NCBI GenBank assembly: GCA_015061085.1
Contig: SUXG01000002.1
Coordinates: 124,001 to 188,000 of the forward strand
Reading direction: 5' to 3'
Source of the DNA: Bacteroidales bacterium
GTDB lineage: Bacteria; Bacteroidota; Bacteroidia; Bacteroidales; Muribaculaceae
Length of the DNA: 64,000 nucleotides
Shown: positions 1 to 9,782 of the stretch, one piece after another
Numbering within the stretch: the first letter of the stretch is position 1
How the letters are laid out: the number at the start of each line of letters is the position of its first letter
Program-made: the position numbers and the translations under genes
The notes under the pieces: generated by a model
What the model saw: the letters and a program-made list of their open reading frames with translations, nothing else
The model's database searches: none
What the model was told of the DNA's origin: nothing

Positions 1-1517
1 TCGTTAGCCTTAGTTTCCCATTCCTTAACGTCTGCGTAAGTGTCGCGTGGGTCGAGGATGTTAGGGTCAACGCCCGGAAGAGCAGTAGGAACTTCGAAGT
101 CGAATACAGGGATCTTCTTAGTTTCGGCTGTGAGGATTGAGCCGTCGAGGATAGCGTCGATGATACCACGAGTGTCGCGGATAGAGATACGCTTGCCTGT
201 ACCGTTCCAACCTGTGTTCACGAGGTAAGCCTTAGCGCCGTTAGCTTCCATGCGCTTAACGAGTTCTTCAGCATACTTAGTAGGGTGGAGTTCGAGGAAC
301 GCCTGACCGAAGCAAGCTGAGAATGTAGGAGTAGGCTCAGTGATACCGCGTTCTGTACCTGCCAATTTAGCTGTGAAACCAGAGAGGAAGTAGTACTTAG
401 TCTGCTCAGGAGTGAGGATAGACACAGGAGGAAGCACGCCGAATGCGTCAGCTGAAAGGAAGATGACGTTCTTAGCAGCAGGACCTGCAGAGATAGGGCG
501 TACGATGTTGTTGATGTGCTCTATAGGGTAAGAAACGCGAGTGTTTTCAGTCACGCTCTTGTCGTTGAAGTCGATTTTGCCTTCAGCGTCAACAGTGACG
601 TTTTCAAGCAATGCGTTGCGACGGATAGCGTTGAAGATGTCCGGTTCGCTTTCTTTGTCGAGGTTAATAACTTTAGCGTAGCAACCACCTTCGAAGTTGA
701 ATACACCGTTGTCGTCCCAACCGTGTTCGTCGTCACCGATGAGGAGACGTTTAGGGTCAGTTGAGAGAGTAGTCTTACCTGTACCGGAGAGACCGAAGAA
801 GATAGCAGTGTTTTCACCGTTCATGTCAGTGTTTGCAGAGCAGTGCATTGAAGCGATGCCCTTAAGAGGGAGGTAGTAGTTCATCATAGAGAACATACCC
901 TTCTTCATTTCGCCACCGTACCAAGTGTTGATGATAACTTGTTCGCGAGAAGTGATGTTGAAGACAACAGCAGTCTCAGAGTTGAGGCCGAGTTCAGCGT
1001 AGTTTTCAACTTTAGCCTTAGAGGCGTTGTAAACGATGAAGTCTGGCTCAAAGTTTTCGAGTTCTTCAGCAGTAGGACGGATGAACATGTTAGTCACAAA
1101 GTGAGCTTGCCATGCCACTTCCATGATGAAGCGAACTGCCATGCGAGTGTCCTTGTTAGCACCGCAGAAACCATCAACAACGAAAAGGCGTTTGCCTGAA
1201 AGTTCGTTTTGTGCGATTTCCTTAACAGCAGACCATGTCTTTTCAGACACAGGCTTGTTGTCGTTCTTATATTCTTCAGATGTCCACCAAATAGTGTCTT
1301 TAGAGTTTTCATCCATAACGATGAATTTATCTTTAGGCGAACGACCTGTATAGATACCTGTCATTACGTTAACAGCGCCGAGTTCAGTGTTTTGACCTAC
1401 TTCAAAACCTTCAAGACCTGCTTTTGTTTCTTCAGCGAAGAGTTGTTCGTAAGATGGATTGTGAATAATCTCAGTCACATCCTTAATACCATACTTGCTT
1501 AAATCTAAATTTGCCAT
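1..1517 (-). CDS. pckA: Phosphoenolpyruvate carboxykinase (ATP), 3' end truncated by the window edge
   Basis: Reverse-strand reading from ATG at 1517: [27 protein letters not shown]...; contains [11 protein letters not shown] (P-loop), [23 protein letters not shown] and [13 protein letters not shown], all typical of ATP-type PEPCK. It is not listed in the ORF track. Confidence 0.96.
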   Translation of the reverse strand, partial: MANLDLSKYGIKDVTEIIHNPSYEQLFAEETKAGLEGFEVGQNTELGAVNVMTGIYTGRSPKDKFIVMDENSKDTIWWTSEEYKNDNKPVSEKTWSAVKEIAQNELSGKRLFVVDGFCGANKDTRMAVRFIMEVAWQAHFVTNMFIRPTAEELENFEPDFIVYNASKAKVENYAELGLNSETAVVFNITSREQVIINTWYGGEMKKGMFSMMNYYLPLKGIASMHCSANTDMNGENTAIFFGLSGTGKTTLSTDPKRLLIGDDEHGWDDNGVFNFEGGCYAKVINLDKESEPDIFNAIRRNALLENVTVDAEGKIDFNDKSVTENTRVSYPIEHINNIVRPISAGPAAKNVIFLSADAFGVLPPVSILTPEQTKYYFLSGFTAKLAGTERGITEPTPTFSACFGQAFLELHPTKYAEELVKRMEANGAKAYLVNTGWNGTGKRISIRDTRGIIDAILDGSILTAETKKIPVFDFEVPTALPGVDPNILDPRDTYADVKEWETKAN

Positions 1518-1786
1518 AGTTTTTATGAAAAATATTTATTTGTGTAAACTAAACAATTATAATGATGATAAGTTTGAATCTGAATACATAATTTTTGAAA
1601 TCCGAGTGCAAATTTAGTAAAATAAATTTAATCTGCCACTATTGATTAAAGAAATTTTTCTTTATTAACATTTGGCGATATTATATTTTGGCGCTACTGT
1701 GTTTTTTTAATAAAAGAGTGATGTAACTATAAAATTATTTGTACCTTTGTCGCTAATTTAAAATAAATTGATTAAAGCCAAGCATT

Positions 1787-3745
1787 ATGAGAAAAGCATT
1801 ACTATTATTAATTGCATTTTTGTTTGTTGCCGGTACATCTGTTTCTCAAACAATTTTATTGGAAGAAACATTTGATAATGGCGATTACAACAAATCGTTC
1901 CCATTGGTGTGGGATGGTGACGGTCTTGCTCCTCACAGTAGCATCTCGTCACTCTTTTTATCGGCTTCTACAGGCTCTTATCAGCCATGGTGGATCCTCA
2001 GAGATAGCAATACATCACCTAATCTCTATTATGGTAGTCATTCATTCTACACTGAGCCGGGAAAGTCTGACGACTGGATGATTTCGGTGCCTGTGAAGAT
2101 TGATGAAGCAGGCTTTGTGTTGTCATTTGATGCTCAATCTTATTGCATCAATATGAATGAATCTAAGCTCAGTAGCGTTACGCTTTACATTACTGATTAT
2201 CTCACAGATGACCCATCTTCACTTCCTAAGACTCCGGTAAAGGTGTTTGAAAACATTCCGCAAGGTGCGACAGATGCTGTAGATGGAGAATTTACTCGTT
2301 ACTCTTACAGCCTTGACGACTATGTGGGCAAAACAATCTATGTATGCTTCGTCAACGAGAACTACGATAAGCACATCCTCTGTATGGATAATATCAAGAT
2401 TTCTCGCGAAGAGGTGGGTTCAATCGCAGTTGTAGCTCAGAATCATGTGACTGAAGAGGTGGCTCATATCAATGTCACATTGTCGGCTAATACCGATAAA
2501 GATCTCAAGAATTGGACAGTGACTTACGAAGATGGAATCACTACATTGACTGAAAGCGGCGAATTGCTACAAAGTATGTCGTCGTATGAGTTTGCATTTG
2601 AAGTGCCAATTGCCAAAGGCGAGCAACGCGACTATACTATCACATTGACTGCTGACGATATGCCTGCAAGCAAAGTGACAGGCAGTGTGGCATGCTATGC
2701 ATTTCTGCCATTCCGTAAAGTGCTTATCGAAGAGATGACCGGCACATGGTGTGGCTATTGTCCTGCCGGTGCATACAATATTGATAACATGCTTGCCGAT
2801 GAAGAAATGAAAGAGTATGTGGTGCCGGTGGCAGTTCACACTTCTGCTTCAATGGATCCGATGGTAGTAGCAGAATATGACAAGGCGATGAGCGACCTTT
2901 ATGGCAATTCTGCGCCACTTTTCGTATTCAATCGTCGTGATGTGCGCCAAATCAACGCTTCTTTTGATACAAAATTTGACAAAGATAACACCGGCTCGTT
3001 GGCTTACGCAGTGCGTCAAGTCCATGCAGAACCAACACCTGTGGAAGTGAAAGTGACAGGCGAATACATCATCGAAGAAAACGACACAATCGCTATCAAG
3101 GCTCGTGCGACATTCCGTTCTGCAGTGCCTGTGAATAAAGAGAAATATGTGTTGTCGTTTATTTTGGCAGAAAACAATGTGTGGATGCCAATCGATGCAG
3201 GTGGTTGGTGGGCTCAATCCAACTATTATTCAGCTCGATCTGGTGAAGCAACCTATGAAGGCGACCTCGGTGGTTGGGCTTACTGTAAGTCAAGCCAAGA
3301 GGATGTTCGCTACAATGATGTTGCACGTGGCATCTACGACTTCTATGGTATTCCAAACAGTCTCCCGCATGAAATGACTATGGGTACAGAGTATGTCTAT
3401 GAATACACTATCGATATTCCTGATACAAAGGTGACTAATGCGAATGGTAAGATTATGCGTCCGGCTATCAAACGCGACTATTGCGAATTGATTTGCTTCG
3501 TAGTCGATGTTGAGACAGGCGAAGTGATGAACTGCGACAAGTATCCGATGTCGGAAGTGGCAGAAGATCGCTATACAGTGGCAGACCTTGTGAGAGATAA
3601 GAACTTGTCAGTCGAAAGCATTACGCTCAGCGAAGATGGCGAAGTGACTTATTATGATATGCAAGGTCGTCGCGTTGTAAATCCTGAAAATGGTATCTAC
3701 ATCCGCAAGCAAGGCGCTACAGCTACAAAGGTCGTGGTGAAGTAA
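1787..3745 (+). CDS. Secreted Omp28-related, thioredoxin-like protein with T9SS-like C-terminal tail
   Basis: Signal peptide MRKALLLLIAFLFVAGTSVS; CxxC in KVLIEEMTGTWCGYCPAG; C-terminus YYDMQGRRVVNPENGIYIRKQGATATKVVVK resembles a sorting domain; TACCTTTG box at 1742-1749. Confidence 0.8.
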   Translation: MRKALLLLIAFLFVAGTSVSQTILLEETFDNGDYNKSFPLVWDGDGLAPHSSISSLFLSASTGSYQPWWILRDSNTSPNLYYGSHSFYTEPGKSDDWMISVPVKIDEAGFVLSFDAQSYCINMNESKLSSVTLYITDYLTDDPSSLPKTPVKVFENIPQGATDAVDGEFTRYSYSLDDYVGKTIYVCFVNENYDKHILCMDNIKISREEVGSIAVVAQNHVTEEVAHINVTLSANTDKDLKNWTVTYEDGITTLTESGELLQSMSSYEFAFEVPIAKGEQRDYTITLTADDMPASKVTGSVACYAFLPFRKVLIEEMTGTWCGYCPAGAYNIDNMLADEEMKEYVVPVAVHTSASMDPMVVAEYDKAMSDLYGNSAPLFVFNRRDVRQINASFDTKFDKDNTGSLAYAVRQVHAEPTPVEVKVTGEYIIEENDTIAIKARATFRSAVPVNKEKYVLSFILAENNVWMPIDAGGWWAQSNYYSARSGEATYEGDLGGWAYCKSSQEDVRYNDVARGIYDFYGIPNSLPHEMTMGTEYVYEYTIDIPDTKVTNANGKIMRPAIKRDYCELICFVVDVETGEVMNCDKYPMSEVAEDRYTVADLVRDKNLSVESITLSEDGEVTYYDMQGRRVVNPENGIYIRKQGATATKVVVK

Positions 3746-3770
3746 TCCTGACAAAGCTAAAATAATAAAT

Positions 3771-3811
3771 AAATCCGTAGATTGGCATATAAAGGCTAAG
3801 TCTGCGGATTT
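3771..3811 (+). terminator. Hairpin downstream of the Omp28-like gene
   Basis: Inverted repeat AAATCCGTAGA...TCTGCGGATTT; U-tract is weak. Confidence 0.45.
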
Positions 3812-3922
3812 ATAGTTAAAAATGGTGTAAAATCGGTTAAAAATTTTCGCGATAGAGAAATTTTGTCTAAATTTGCCGAGTAAAATAATTAAGCAATTTA
3901 ATAACAAAAAATAATTACGCGT

Positions 3923-4606
3923 ATGAAGAAAATTTTACTTTCAGTTGCACTCGTAGCAATGAGTGTGTTCTCAATGTCAGCATTGTCATTCAAGGTAGAA
4001 GTCAATGGTGTAGAAATTAAAGAGGGCGATGAAATAGAACTTACAGAGCTTGAAGCGGGAACATTGCCTGGTGATCAATGTATTATAGCTCACATGAAAT
4101 TGACTAACTTGACATCTAACCCTATTAATGCTTCAGCATTAGGTGAATTTTTGGAATTGGCACAAGCTCCAACCCCAACAGGTAATATGGCGGAAATGCC
4201 ACAATTCTGTTTCGATAGCTGCTATCCATTTATGCAAGATGATAATGGCGTTTGGAAAGGTGGTGGTTCTTGTGTATTTGGCCCAAATGAAGTAAGAGAA
4301 GGAAATAAAGCGCACGTAGAGTATAGACCTGCATACGAAGGTATGGGTTTCTGGGATGTTCAAGAATTATATCCCGGTGTATCAATCCTTAAATTCACAT
4401 TGAAAAATAATGATGATGAAAGCGATGCTATCTCTTTCAATATTAAGTTTAACTACACAGGAAACAATGCTATCGACGGTATCGAAGCAGACAACGCAGT
4501 TGCTGAATACTACAACTTCCAAGGCATGAAGGTTGCTAACCCGGAAAAGGGTGGTATGTACATCGTTCGTCGTGGCGCTAAGGTTTCTAAGGAAATCGTA
4601 AGATAA
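3923..4606 (+). CDS. Secreted hypothetical protein with T9SS-like C-terminal tail
   Basis: Signal peptide MKKILLSVALVAMSVFSMSA; tail YYNFQGMKVANPEKGGMYIVRRGAKVSKEIVR resembles that of 1787..3745; TAAATTTG box at 3868-3875. Confidence 0.7.
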   Translation: MKKILLSVALVAMSVFSMSALSFKVEVNGVEIKEGDEIELTELEAGTLPGDQCIIAHMKLTNLTSNPINASALGEFLELAQAPTPTGNMAEMPQFCFDSCYPFMQDDNGVWKGGGSCVFGPNEVREGNKAHVEYRPAYEGMGFWDVQELYPGVSILKFTLKNNDDESDAISFNIKFNYTGNNAIDGIEADNAVAEYYNFQGMKVANPEKGGMYIVRRGAKVSKEIVR

Positions 4607-4633
4607 TATAAATCACTAATTTATATCGATAAT

Positions 4634-4663
4634 AAATGGGATGTCTTGCGAGGCATCCCATTT
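4634..4663 (+). terminator. Rho-independent-like hairpin
   Basis: AAATGGGATG-tcttgcgagg-CATCCCATTT perfect 10 bp stem after the 4606 stop. Confidence 0.65.
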
Positions 4664-4704
4664 GTTAATATACGAAATCACATCTCGTTGCGTTAATATA
4701 GTGT

Positions 4705-5679
4705 ATGAGAGAAAAGTTGTTGGTAAGTATTATTATTCCTGTTTATAACGTCGAGAAATATCTTTTGGCGTGTGTGAATAGTGCCATAAACCAAACATAC
4801 AAGAGCTTGGAAATAATTCTTGTTGACGACGGCTCAACGGATAGCAGCGGTAGGATTTGTGATGAATGCGCAAAGATGGATAGCCGTATCAAAGTTATCC
4901 ATAAAGTCAATGGTGGGCTTTCTGATGCACGAAATGTTGGTATAGATGCAGCGACCGGCGATTATTTGGCGTTTGTCGATTCAGACGATTTGATCCACAC
5001 TCGATTCATAGAGACATTATATTCGCTTGTTTGTGATTTTAAGGCAGACATAGCATCTGTGGAGTTTAAGAATTTTTATGATGAAGAAAGCCTTGATTTG
5101 GAGGGGATTCTTTTCGGAGAAACCATGATTTTACAATCAGAGGAGGCTATCGATAAAATTTTGTATCAGAATATACTTGATAATTCTGTTTGCAACAAAT
5201 TGTATAATAGACATCTTTTCGGCGGATTGAGATTTCCGATAGGAAAGTTGTATGAGGATTTGGCAATATTTTATAAAGTGTATGAACAAGCCAAGAGGGT
5301 AGTGCATAGGCGAGTGGCTTATTATTATTACCGTTTGCGAAGAGATAGTCTAACAGGGAATTTTGCGCTTTGCCGTTCAGACGTTCTTGATATAACAGAC
5401 GAAATAGGGGCTTATATGAAGACGCATAATCCGGCATTGTTGCCTGCTGCACTTGATCGTAAGTTTGCTGCAAATATGAACATATTATGGCTTATGACAA
5501 ATTCTGAGATATATGCTTCAGAACTTGAACAGCGTTGTTGGGGAAATATAAAGGAGTTGCGTCGGATGATTCTATGCAATCCGAAATCGCGACTTAAAAA
5601 TCGTCTCGGAGCATTAGTGGCAATGTTAGGGCTGAAAGTACTGAAATTTATTTTTAAACTCAAAAAACATTCGCGATGA
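4705..5679 (+). CDS. Glycosyltransferase family 2
   Basis: VSIIIPVYNVEKYLLACVNSAINQTYKSLEIILVDDGSTDSSG...GGLSDARNVGID...FVDSDD: GT-A fold motifs. Confidence 0.92.
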   Translation: MREKLLVSIIIPVYNVEKYLLACVNSAINQTYKSLEIILVDDGSTDSSGRICDECAKMDSRIKVIHKVNGGLSDARNVGIDAATGDYLAFVDSDDLIHTRFIETLYSLVCDFKADIASVEFKNFYDEESLDLEGILFGETMILQSEEAIDKILYQNILDNSVCNKLYNRHLFGGLRFPIGKLYEDLAIFYKVYEQAKRVVHRRVAYYYYRLRRDSLTGNFALCRSDVLDITDEIGAYMKTHNPALLPAALDRKFAANMNILWLMTNSEIYASELEQRCWGNIKELRRMILCNPKSRLKNRLGALVAMLGLKVLKFIFKLKKHSR

Positions 5680-6488
5680 AAAGCCGATTGTCAGTTTCTA
5701 TCGTGACCTATAACACCGATCTAAATGAGTTGGGATTGTGTCTTCGGTCATTGTTGTCATCGCTCGTTGAAAAAATATATATTATCGATAATTCGAATAA
5801 ATCGTATATTGCCGAGTTTTGCAGAAGAGTGGATAAGGTAGTATATATAGGAAACGATAATGTCGGATATGGAGCCGGGCATAATGTGGCTATCCGGCAA
5901 TCAATCATGCATGCAGATTATCATTTGGTTCTAAATTCTGATGTAAGATTTGATCCTGCGGTTTTGCATAGTCTTGTGGAATATATGGATGAGAATTTAG
6001 ATGTCGGTCAGATTCAACCTAAAATTACATATCCTGACGGTGAGTTGCAATATACGGTCAGAATGCTTCCGACGCCGAAAGATTTGATTTTTCGCAGATT
6101 TTTGCCTAAACGATTAGTAGAAAAGAATGACTATCGATATTTGTTGAAATATGCCAACCATAACGAGGAGATGAATGTACCGTATCATCAGGGTAGCTTT
6201 ATGATGTTTCGCACTGAGGCATTGCGAAAAATAGGATTGTTTGATGAGCGTTTTTTTATGTATCCTGAAGATATTGACATCACGCGTCGAATGCATAGAT
6301 GCTATCGCACAATCTATTATCCGAAAGTTAGTATCATTCATGATCATAGAGCAGCATCATATAAGAGTGGAAGAATGCTACATATCCACATTGTAAATAT
6401 GATACGTTATTTTAATAAGTGGGGATGGTTTATTGATAATGAGCGTCGGGAGTTCAATCGTCGTCTTACGGTGTATGGACAAAAATGA
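5676..6488 (+). CDS. Glycosyltransferase family 2 (rhamnosyltransferase-like)
   Basis: LSVSIVTYNTDLNELGLCLRSLL...NDNVGYGAGHNVAI...LNSDVRFDP...FFMYPEDIDITRRMH; 4 nt overlap with the upstream GT. Confidence 0.9.
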   Translation: MKSRLSVSIVTYNTDLNELGLCLRSLLSSLVEKIYIIDNSNKSYIAEFCRRVDKVVYIGNDNVGYGAGHNVAIRQSIMHADYHLVLNSDVRFDPAVLHSLVEYMDENLDVGQIQPKITYPDGELQYTVRMLPTPKDLIFRRFLPKRLVEKNDYRYLLKYANHNEEMNVPYHQGSFMMFRTEALRKIGLFDERFFMYPEDIDITRRMHRCYRTIYYPKVSIIHDHRAASYKSGRMLHIHIVNMIRYFNKWGWFIDNERREFNRRLTVYGQK

Positions 6489-6504
6489 TAGAATAGGATG
6501 AGTG

Positions 6505-6579
6505 GTAAAAATAAAACCTATCCCTTTTCACAAAGAGATAGGCTGAAACCTTAATCTTAATTTAATACTATGAAAAACA
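6505..6579 (-). ncRNA. Candidate small RNA with its own promoter and intrinsic terminator
   Basis: Minus strand: promoter TTTG-N19-TACATTTG (6615-6585), then GTGTTTTTCATAGTATTAAATTAAGATTAAGGTTTCAGCCTATCTCTTTGTGAAAAGGGATAGGTTTTATTTTT. The CCTATC..CTTT/AAAG..GATAGG stem is followed by a U-rich tract. No ORF. Confidence 0.6.
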
Positions 6580-6584
6580 CATTG

Positions 6585-6615
6585 CAAATGTAGATATATT
6601 TTTTATTTTGTCAAA
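6585..6615 (-). promoter_or_regulatory. Bacteroidetes-type sigma-ABfr promoter (-33/-7) for the candidate sRNA
   Basis: TTTG - 19 nt - TACATTTG on the minus strand. Confidence 0.65.
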
Positions 6616-6720
6616 AATAATCATTGAAAAAAGAATTAGGTTTAACAATTGTTAACAGTTTTGTTTTTTAACTTGATAAATTATTAAATACTTTTGCATA
6701 AGTGTAGATATATAGTCTGT

Positions 6721-8004
6721 ATGGAGAAAGTTTTACAATACATGTGGCAATTTAGAATGTGGGGTAATTCAGAGAAATTACTCAATGACGGGCGCCGTGT
6801 ATTGCTTCTTGATCCGGGTAAATTAAATACAGACTCGGGTCCTGACTTTTTCAATGCTAAAATTATCATCGACGGAATAGAGTGGGTGGGAAATGTAGAG
6901 GTGCATGTCAAAGCGTCAGACTGGAAACGGCATGGGCACGATAGAGATTCAGCATATAATAATATCATATTGCATGTTGTCGGCATAGATGATGCTGAGA
7001 TATGCAGGGAGGATGGCTCTCTGATTCCACAGTTAGTGATGCCGATAACGCCTGAAATAGCTCAAAACTATGTTCAATTAGTTGAAGATGCAGGTGTGAT
7101 AAGGTGTCGCGGGATGCTTCATACGGTTGACGAATTATTGCTATCCAATTGGTTTGAAACTTTGGCATTTGAGCGTTTGCAAGTCAAGGCAAATCGGTTA
7201 ATAGAACTGTTGAGAGCGAATTGTGGAGATTGGGAGAGTGTGTGCTATGTGTTTTTGGCACGTTCATTAGGTTTTGGATTGAATAGTGTGCCTTTTGAGT
7301 TGCTGGCAAAGAGTGTTCCTCTGAGTGTGTTGCGAAAGCATAGCGACAGTCTTTTGCAGTTGGAGGCATTACTCTTTGGACAAGCCGGAATGTTGGATAT
7401 GTCGGAGCATATATTCGACGAGTATTATCAGTTGCTTTGTCGAGAGTACTATTTTTTATCGCGTAAGTATCAATTGCGACCTTTGGCTCGCAGTATATGG
7501 AAATATGCACGTACTCGACCGGCTAATTTCCCTCATCGCAGAATTGCTCTTCTTGCAAAATGTGTGGAAAATGGATTTTCATTGATGCGTCGAGTGCTTG
7601 ATGCAAAAGCAGATGTAGATGCTTTAAGAAAGATTTTTGATATTGAATTATCGGGATATTGGTTGGACCATTCCGACTTCGATGTTGCGTCGACGAGGTT
7701 GGCTAAGGCTCTTTCAAAAAAATCGGTCGATTTGTTATTAATCAATCTTGTTGCGCCATTGTATTATGCGTATAGCAGTCTGTCGGGAGATACTTCAATG
7801 GAAGATTTGGCTATGGAATTGTTGGTGTCTTTAGAGCCGGAAAATAATTCGATATTAAATGTGTGGGCGGGAGCAGGGATTAAGGCTGATAATGCTTTCC
7901 GTTCGCAAGCATTGATACATCTGCGTAATGAATATTGTGATGCTCGAAAATGTCTGTATTGCCGAATAGGAAACCGCATAATGCGTTCTGCCGGCAAAAA
8001 ATAA
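6721..8004 (+). CDS. DUF2851 family protein
   Basis: MEKVLQYMWQFRMWGNSEKLL...LLDPGKLNTDSGPDFFNAKIIIDGIEWVGNVEVHVKASDWKRHGHDRDSAYNNIILHVV. The start at MEK (6721) is preferred over 6694, because a TACTTTTG box (6689-6696) overlaps the longer start. Confidence 0.88.
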   Translation: MEKVLQYMWQFRMWGNSEKLLNDGRRVLLLDPGKLNTDSGPDFFNAKIIIDGIEWVGNVEVHVKASDWKRHGHDRDSAYNNIILHVVGIDDAEICREDGSLIPQLVMPITPEIAQNYVQLVEDAGVIRCRGMLHTVDELLLSNWFETLAFERLQVKANRLIELLRANCGDWESVCYVFLARSLGFGLNSVPFELLAKSVPLSVLRKHSDSLLQLEALLFGQAGMLDMSEHIFDEYYQLLCREYYFLSRKYQLRPLARSIWKYARTRPANFPHRRIALLAKCVENGFSLMRRVLDAKADVDALRKIFDIELSGYWLDHSDFDVASTRLAKALSKKSVDLLLINLVAPLYYAYSSLSGDTSMEDLAMELLVSLEPENNSILNVWAGAGIKADNAFRSQALIHLRNEYCDARKCLYCRIGNRIMRSAGKK

Positions 8005-8031
8005 TAGGATACAGATTTCTCCATATCCTAT
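8002..8031. terminator. Hairpin between convergent genes
   Basis: ATAGGATA...TATCCTAT inverted repeat just after the 8004 stop. Confidence 0.45.
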
Positions 8032-8053
8032 ATGTGTGTGATGTTGTCAGAAA

Positions 8054-8719
8054 TTACTTAACAACTCTCATGTTTTTCTCGTCAACACTATAGATGTCAA
8101 TTAGTCCACTTGCGCCTTTGTCGTTTTCTTTTGTAGGGATTTGTCGTTTGATTGTTACACGCAATGAGTATAGACCTTCCGGAACATCTTTGAAACAGAA
8201 ATTTCCGGTTACAAAATCAGTCGTCGCAACGTAGCTTTTTCCGACTACTTTAGGAAACAATACGGCAGTGAGAACTTCGAATCCGGTTGGTTTATAGTTT
8301 ACACTAATCCATTTGTCGTTTTGTATTTCATTCAGTTCTTCAGGGATGCTGACAGCCGATACATCGGAGCGATGCACAGTGTTTGTGTAAGTGTTGCCGT
8401 CACCTCTTTTGAAAGTGAATGTAATATTGTCGGATTTGATTGAATATGTGGCATAGTCAAATACTCCCTCAGAATTACCTGTTCCGTAGAATGACATAGG
8501 GGTATTGTTAACTTTGATTGATGCGCCATTGTTTAGTTCAACAAGACTGCCTTGAGCGGTGTGCTTGTGAAAATTTGCCATTGCGACAGCTTTGTCTTTG
8601 TAGAAATCAACTTCATAGTGTTGATAAATCGGTGTTGTCGGGTCTAAATCTGTATTCTCGTTGCATGATGAAGAGAATAGAGCTGTAATTACAGCCAATA
8701 GTAAGATGGTTTTCTTCAT
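8054..8719 (-). CDS. Lipoprotein of unknown function
   Basis: Lipobox MKKTILLLAVITALFSSSCNENTD; promoter TTG-N20-TATCTTTG immediately upstream. Confidence 0.72.
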   Translation of the reverse strand: MKKTILLLAVITALFSSSCNENTDLDPTTPIYQHYEVDFYKDKAVAMANFHKHTAQGSLVELNNGASIKVNNTPMSFYGTGNSEGVFDYATYSIKSDNITFTFKRGDGNTYTNTVHRSDVSAVSIPEELNEIQNDKWISVNYKPTGFEVLTAVLFPKVVGKSYVATTDFVTGNFCFKDVPEGLYSLRVTIKRQIPTKENDKGASGLIDIYSVDEKNMRVVK

Positions 8720-8748
8720 GATTTATCTGTTGTTTTAAAAGTTTGTTG

Positions 8749-8779
8749 CAAAGATAGCGATATAAATTAGTTGATACAA
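8749..8779 (-). promoter_or_regulatory. Bacteroidetes-type promoter for the 8719 lipoprotein
   Basis: Minus strand TTG (8779-8777), 20 nt spacer, TATCTTTG (8756-8749). Confidence 0.7.
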
Positions 8780-9161
8780 TAATATAAAGATTTTTAATAT
8801 TTCTTTAAGAATAAATATGTTGCAAAACATGGTTTTAAAACAATGTTCTAAAATAGGTTGAAATTATGGTAAAAATACCACAAAAATCTTGAATATATGG
8901 AAAAATGTTTTTATTTTTGCAGAAAATAAAATTTTATACTTCTATTTTGGATTGATAATCACATCCCTATATACACTTTACAAATGAATAAAGGCTCTCC
9001 GTGACGGCGAGTCTTTATTGCGTGAAATTATTGTTGATTTAGATAAATAAGTGATTTAGTTGTGAGACTATTATGTTTTGTGTCAAGGAAATGGACGAAA
9101 AAGCTATGGTAAGGAATTATGTTTGAGTGATGAGGATAGGGCAAAAAATGGGGGGTAAATG

Positions 9162-9192
9162 TTGTGGTTGTTTCGCGCATTTCGTATATTTG
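9162..9192 (+). promoter_or_regulatory. Bacteroidetes-type promoter
   Basis: TTG (9162-9164) - 20 nt - TATATTTG (9185-9192), 16 nt before ATG 9209. Confidence 0.7.
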
Positions 9193-9208
9193 CAAAAAAA
9201 ATGATATT

Positions 9209-9631
9209 ATGAGAAGATTTTTACTATTAGTTACGGTGATGTTGTCGGCGATGAGTGTGTCGGTCGCAATGGCTGATGACCCGGCGACAAAGGAGACTGA
9301 GGAAATTATCTATTGTCCCCTTGAGACTCCACCCCAATTCCCGGGAGGAGATTTGGCACTTATAGAATGGATCAAGCAAAACAAGGTTTATCCTCAAGAG
9401 GCAATAGCAAAAGGTATTGAAGGCAGAGTCATCGTAAAATTTACAATAGAGGAAGATGGCACTGTTACAAACGGGAAAATAATGAAAGGTGTTGATCCTC
9501 TGTTAGACAATGAAGCACTGCGCTTGGTCTCTATTATGCCAAAATGGTCTCCCAGAAGCTTTGACGGAAAAGATATACGAACCAGATATAACCTCCCGTT
9601 ATTATTTAAATTACCAAAGAGTCACGATTGA
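9209..9631 (+). CDS. Secreted protein with a single TonB C-terminal (energy transducer) domain
   Basis: MRRFLLLVTVMLSAMSVSVAMA signal peptide; PPQFPGGDLALIEWIKQNKVYPQEAIAKGIEGRVIVKFTIEEDGTVTNGKIMKGVDPLLDNEALRLVSIMPKWSP. Start 9209 is chosen because the ORF-track start (9164) lies inside the promoter. Confidence 0.85.
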   Translation: MRRFLLLVTVMLSAMSVSVAMADDPATKETEEIIYCPLETPPQFPGGDLALIEWIKQNKVYPQEAIAKGIEGRVIVKFTIEEDGTVTNGKIMKGVDPLLDNEALRLVSIMPKWSPRSFDGKDIRTRYNLPLLFKLPKSHD

Positions 9632-9782
9632 TAATGATGCTTTCAAACCGATTATACGAAATATGCAAACCTTTTGTAAAATTTGTGAATATAATTAACT
9701 AATTTTACAACATATCATAAATGAATAGTGACATTAAATTAGTTTAAGAGTAGGATAATAAACATTCATTCAAAATATAGTT

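Noticed and set aside
516-1502. Several ORFs on both strands (516-764, 551-817, 939-1199, 1094-1312, 1209-1502)
   Set aside because: All lie inside the pckA reading frame on the minus strand, which explains the sequence.
4705-6488. Treating the two GT2 genes as a novel glycan system
   Set aside because: A two-gene GT2 pair between secreted-protein genes and an sRNA candidate is ordinary without further partners.
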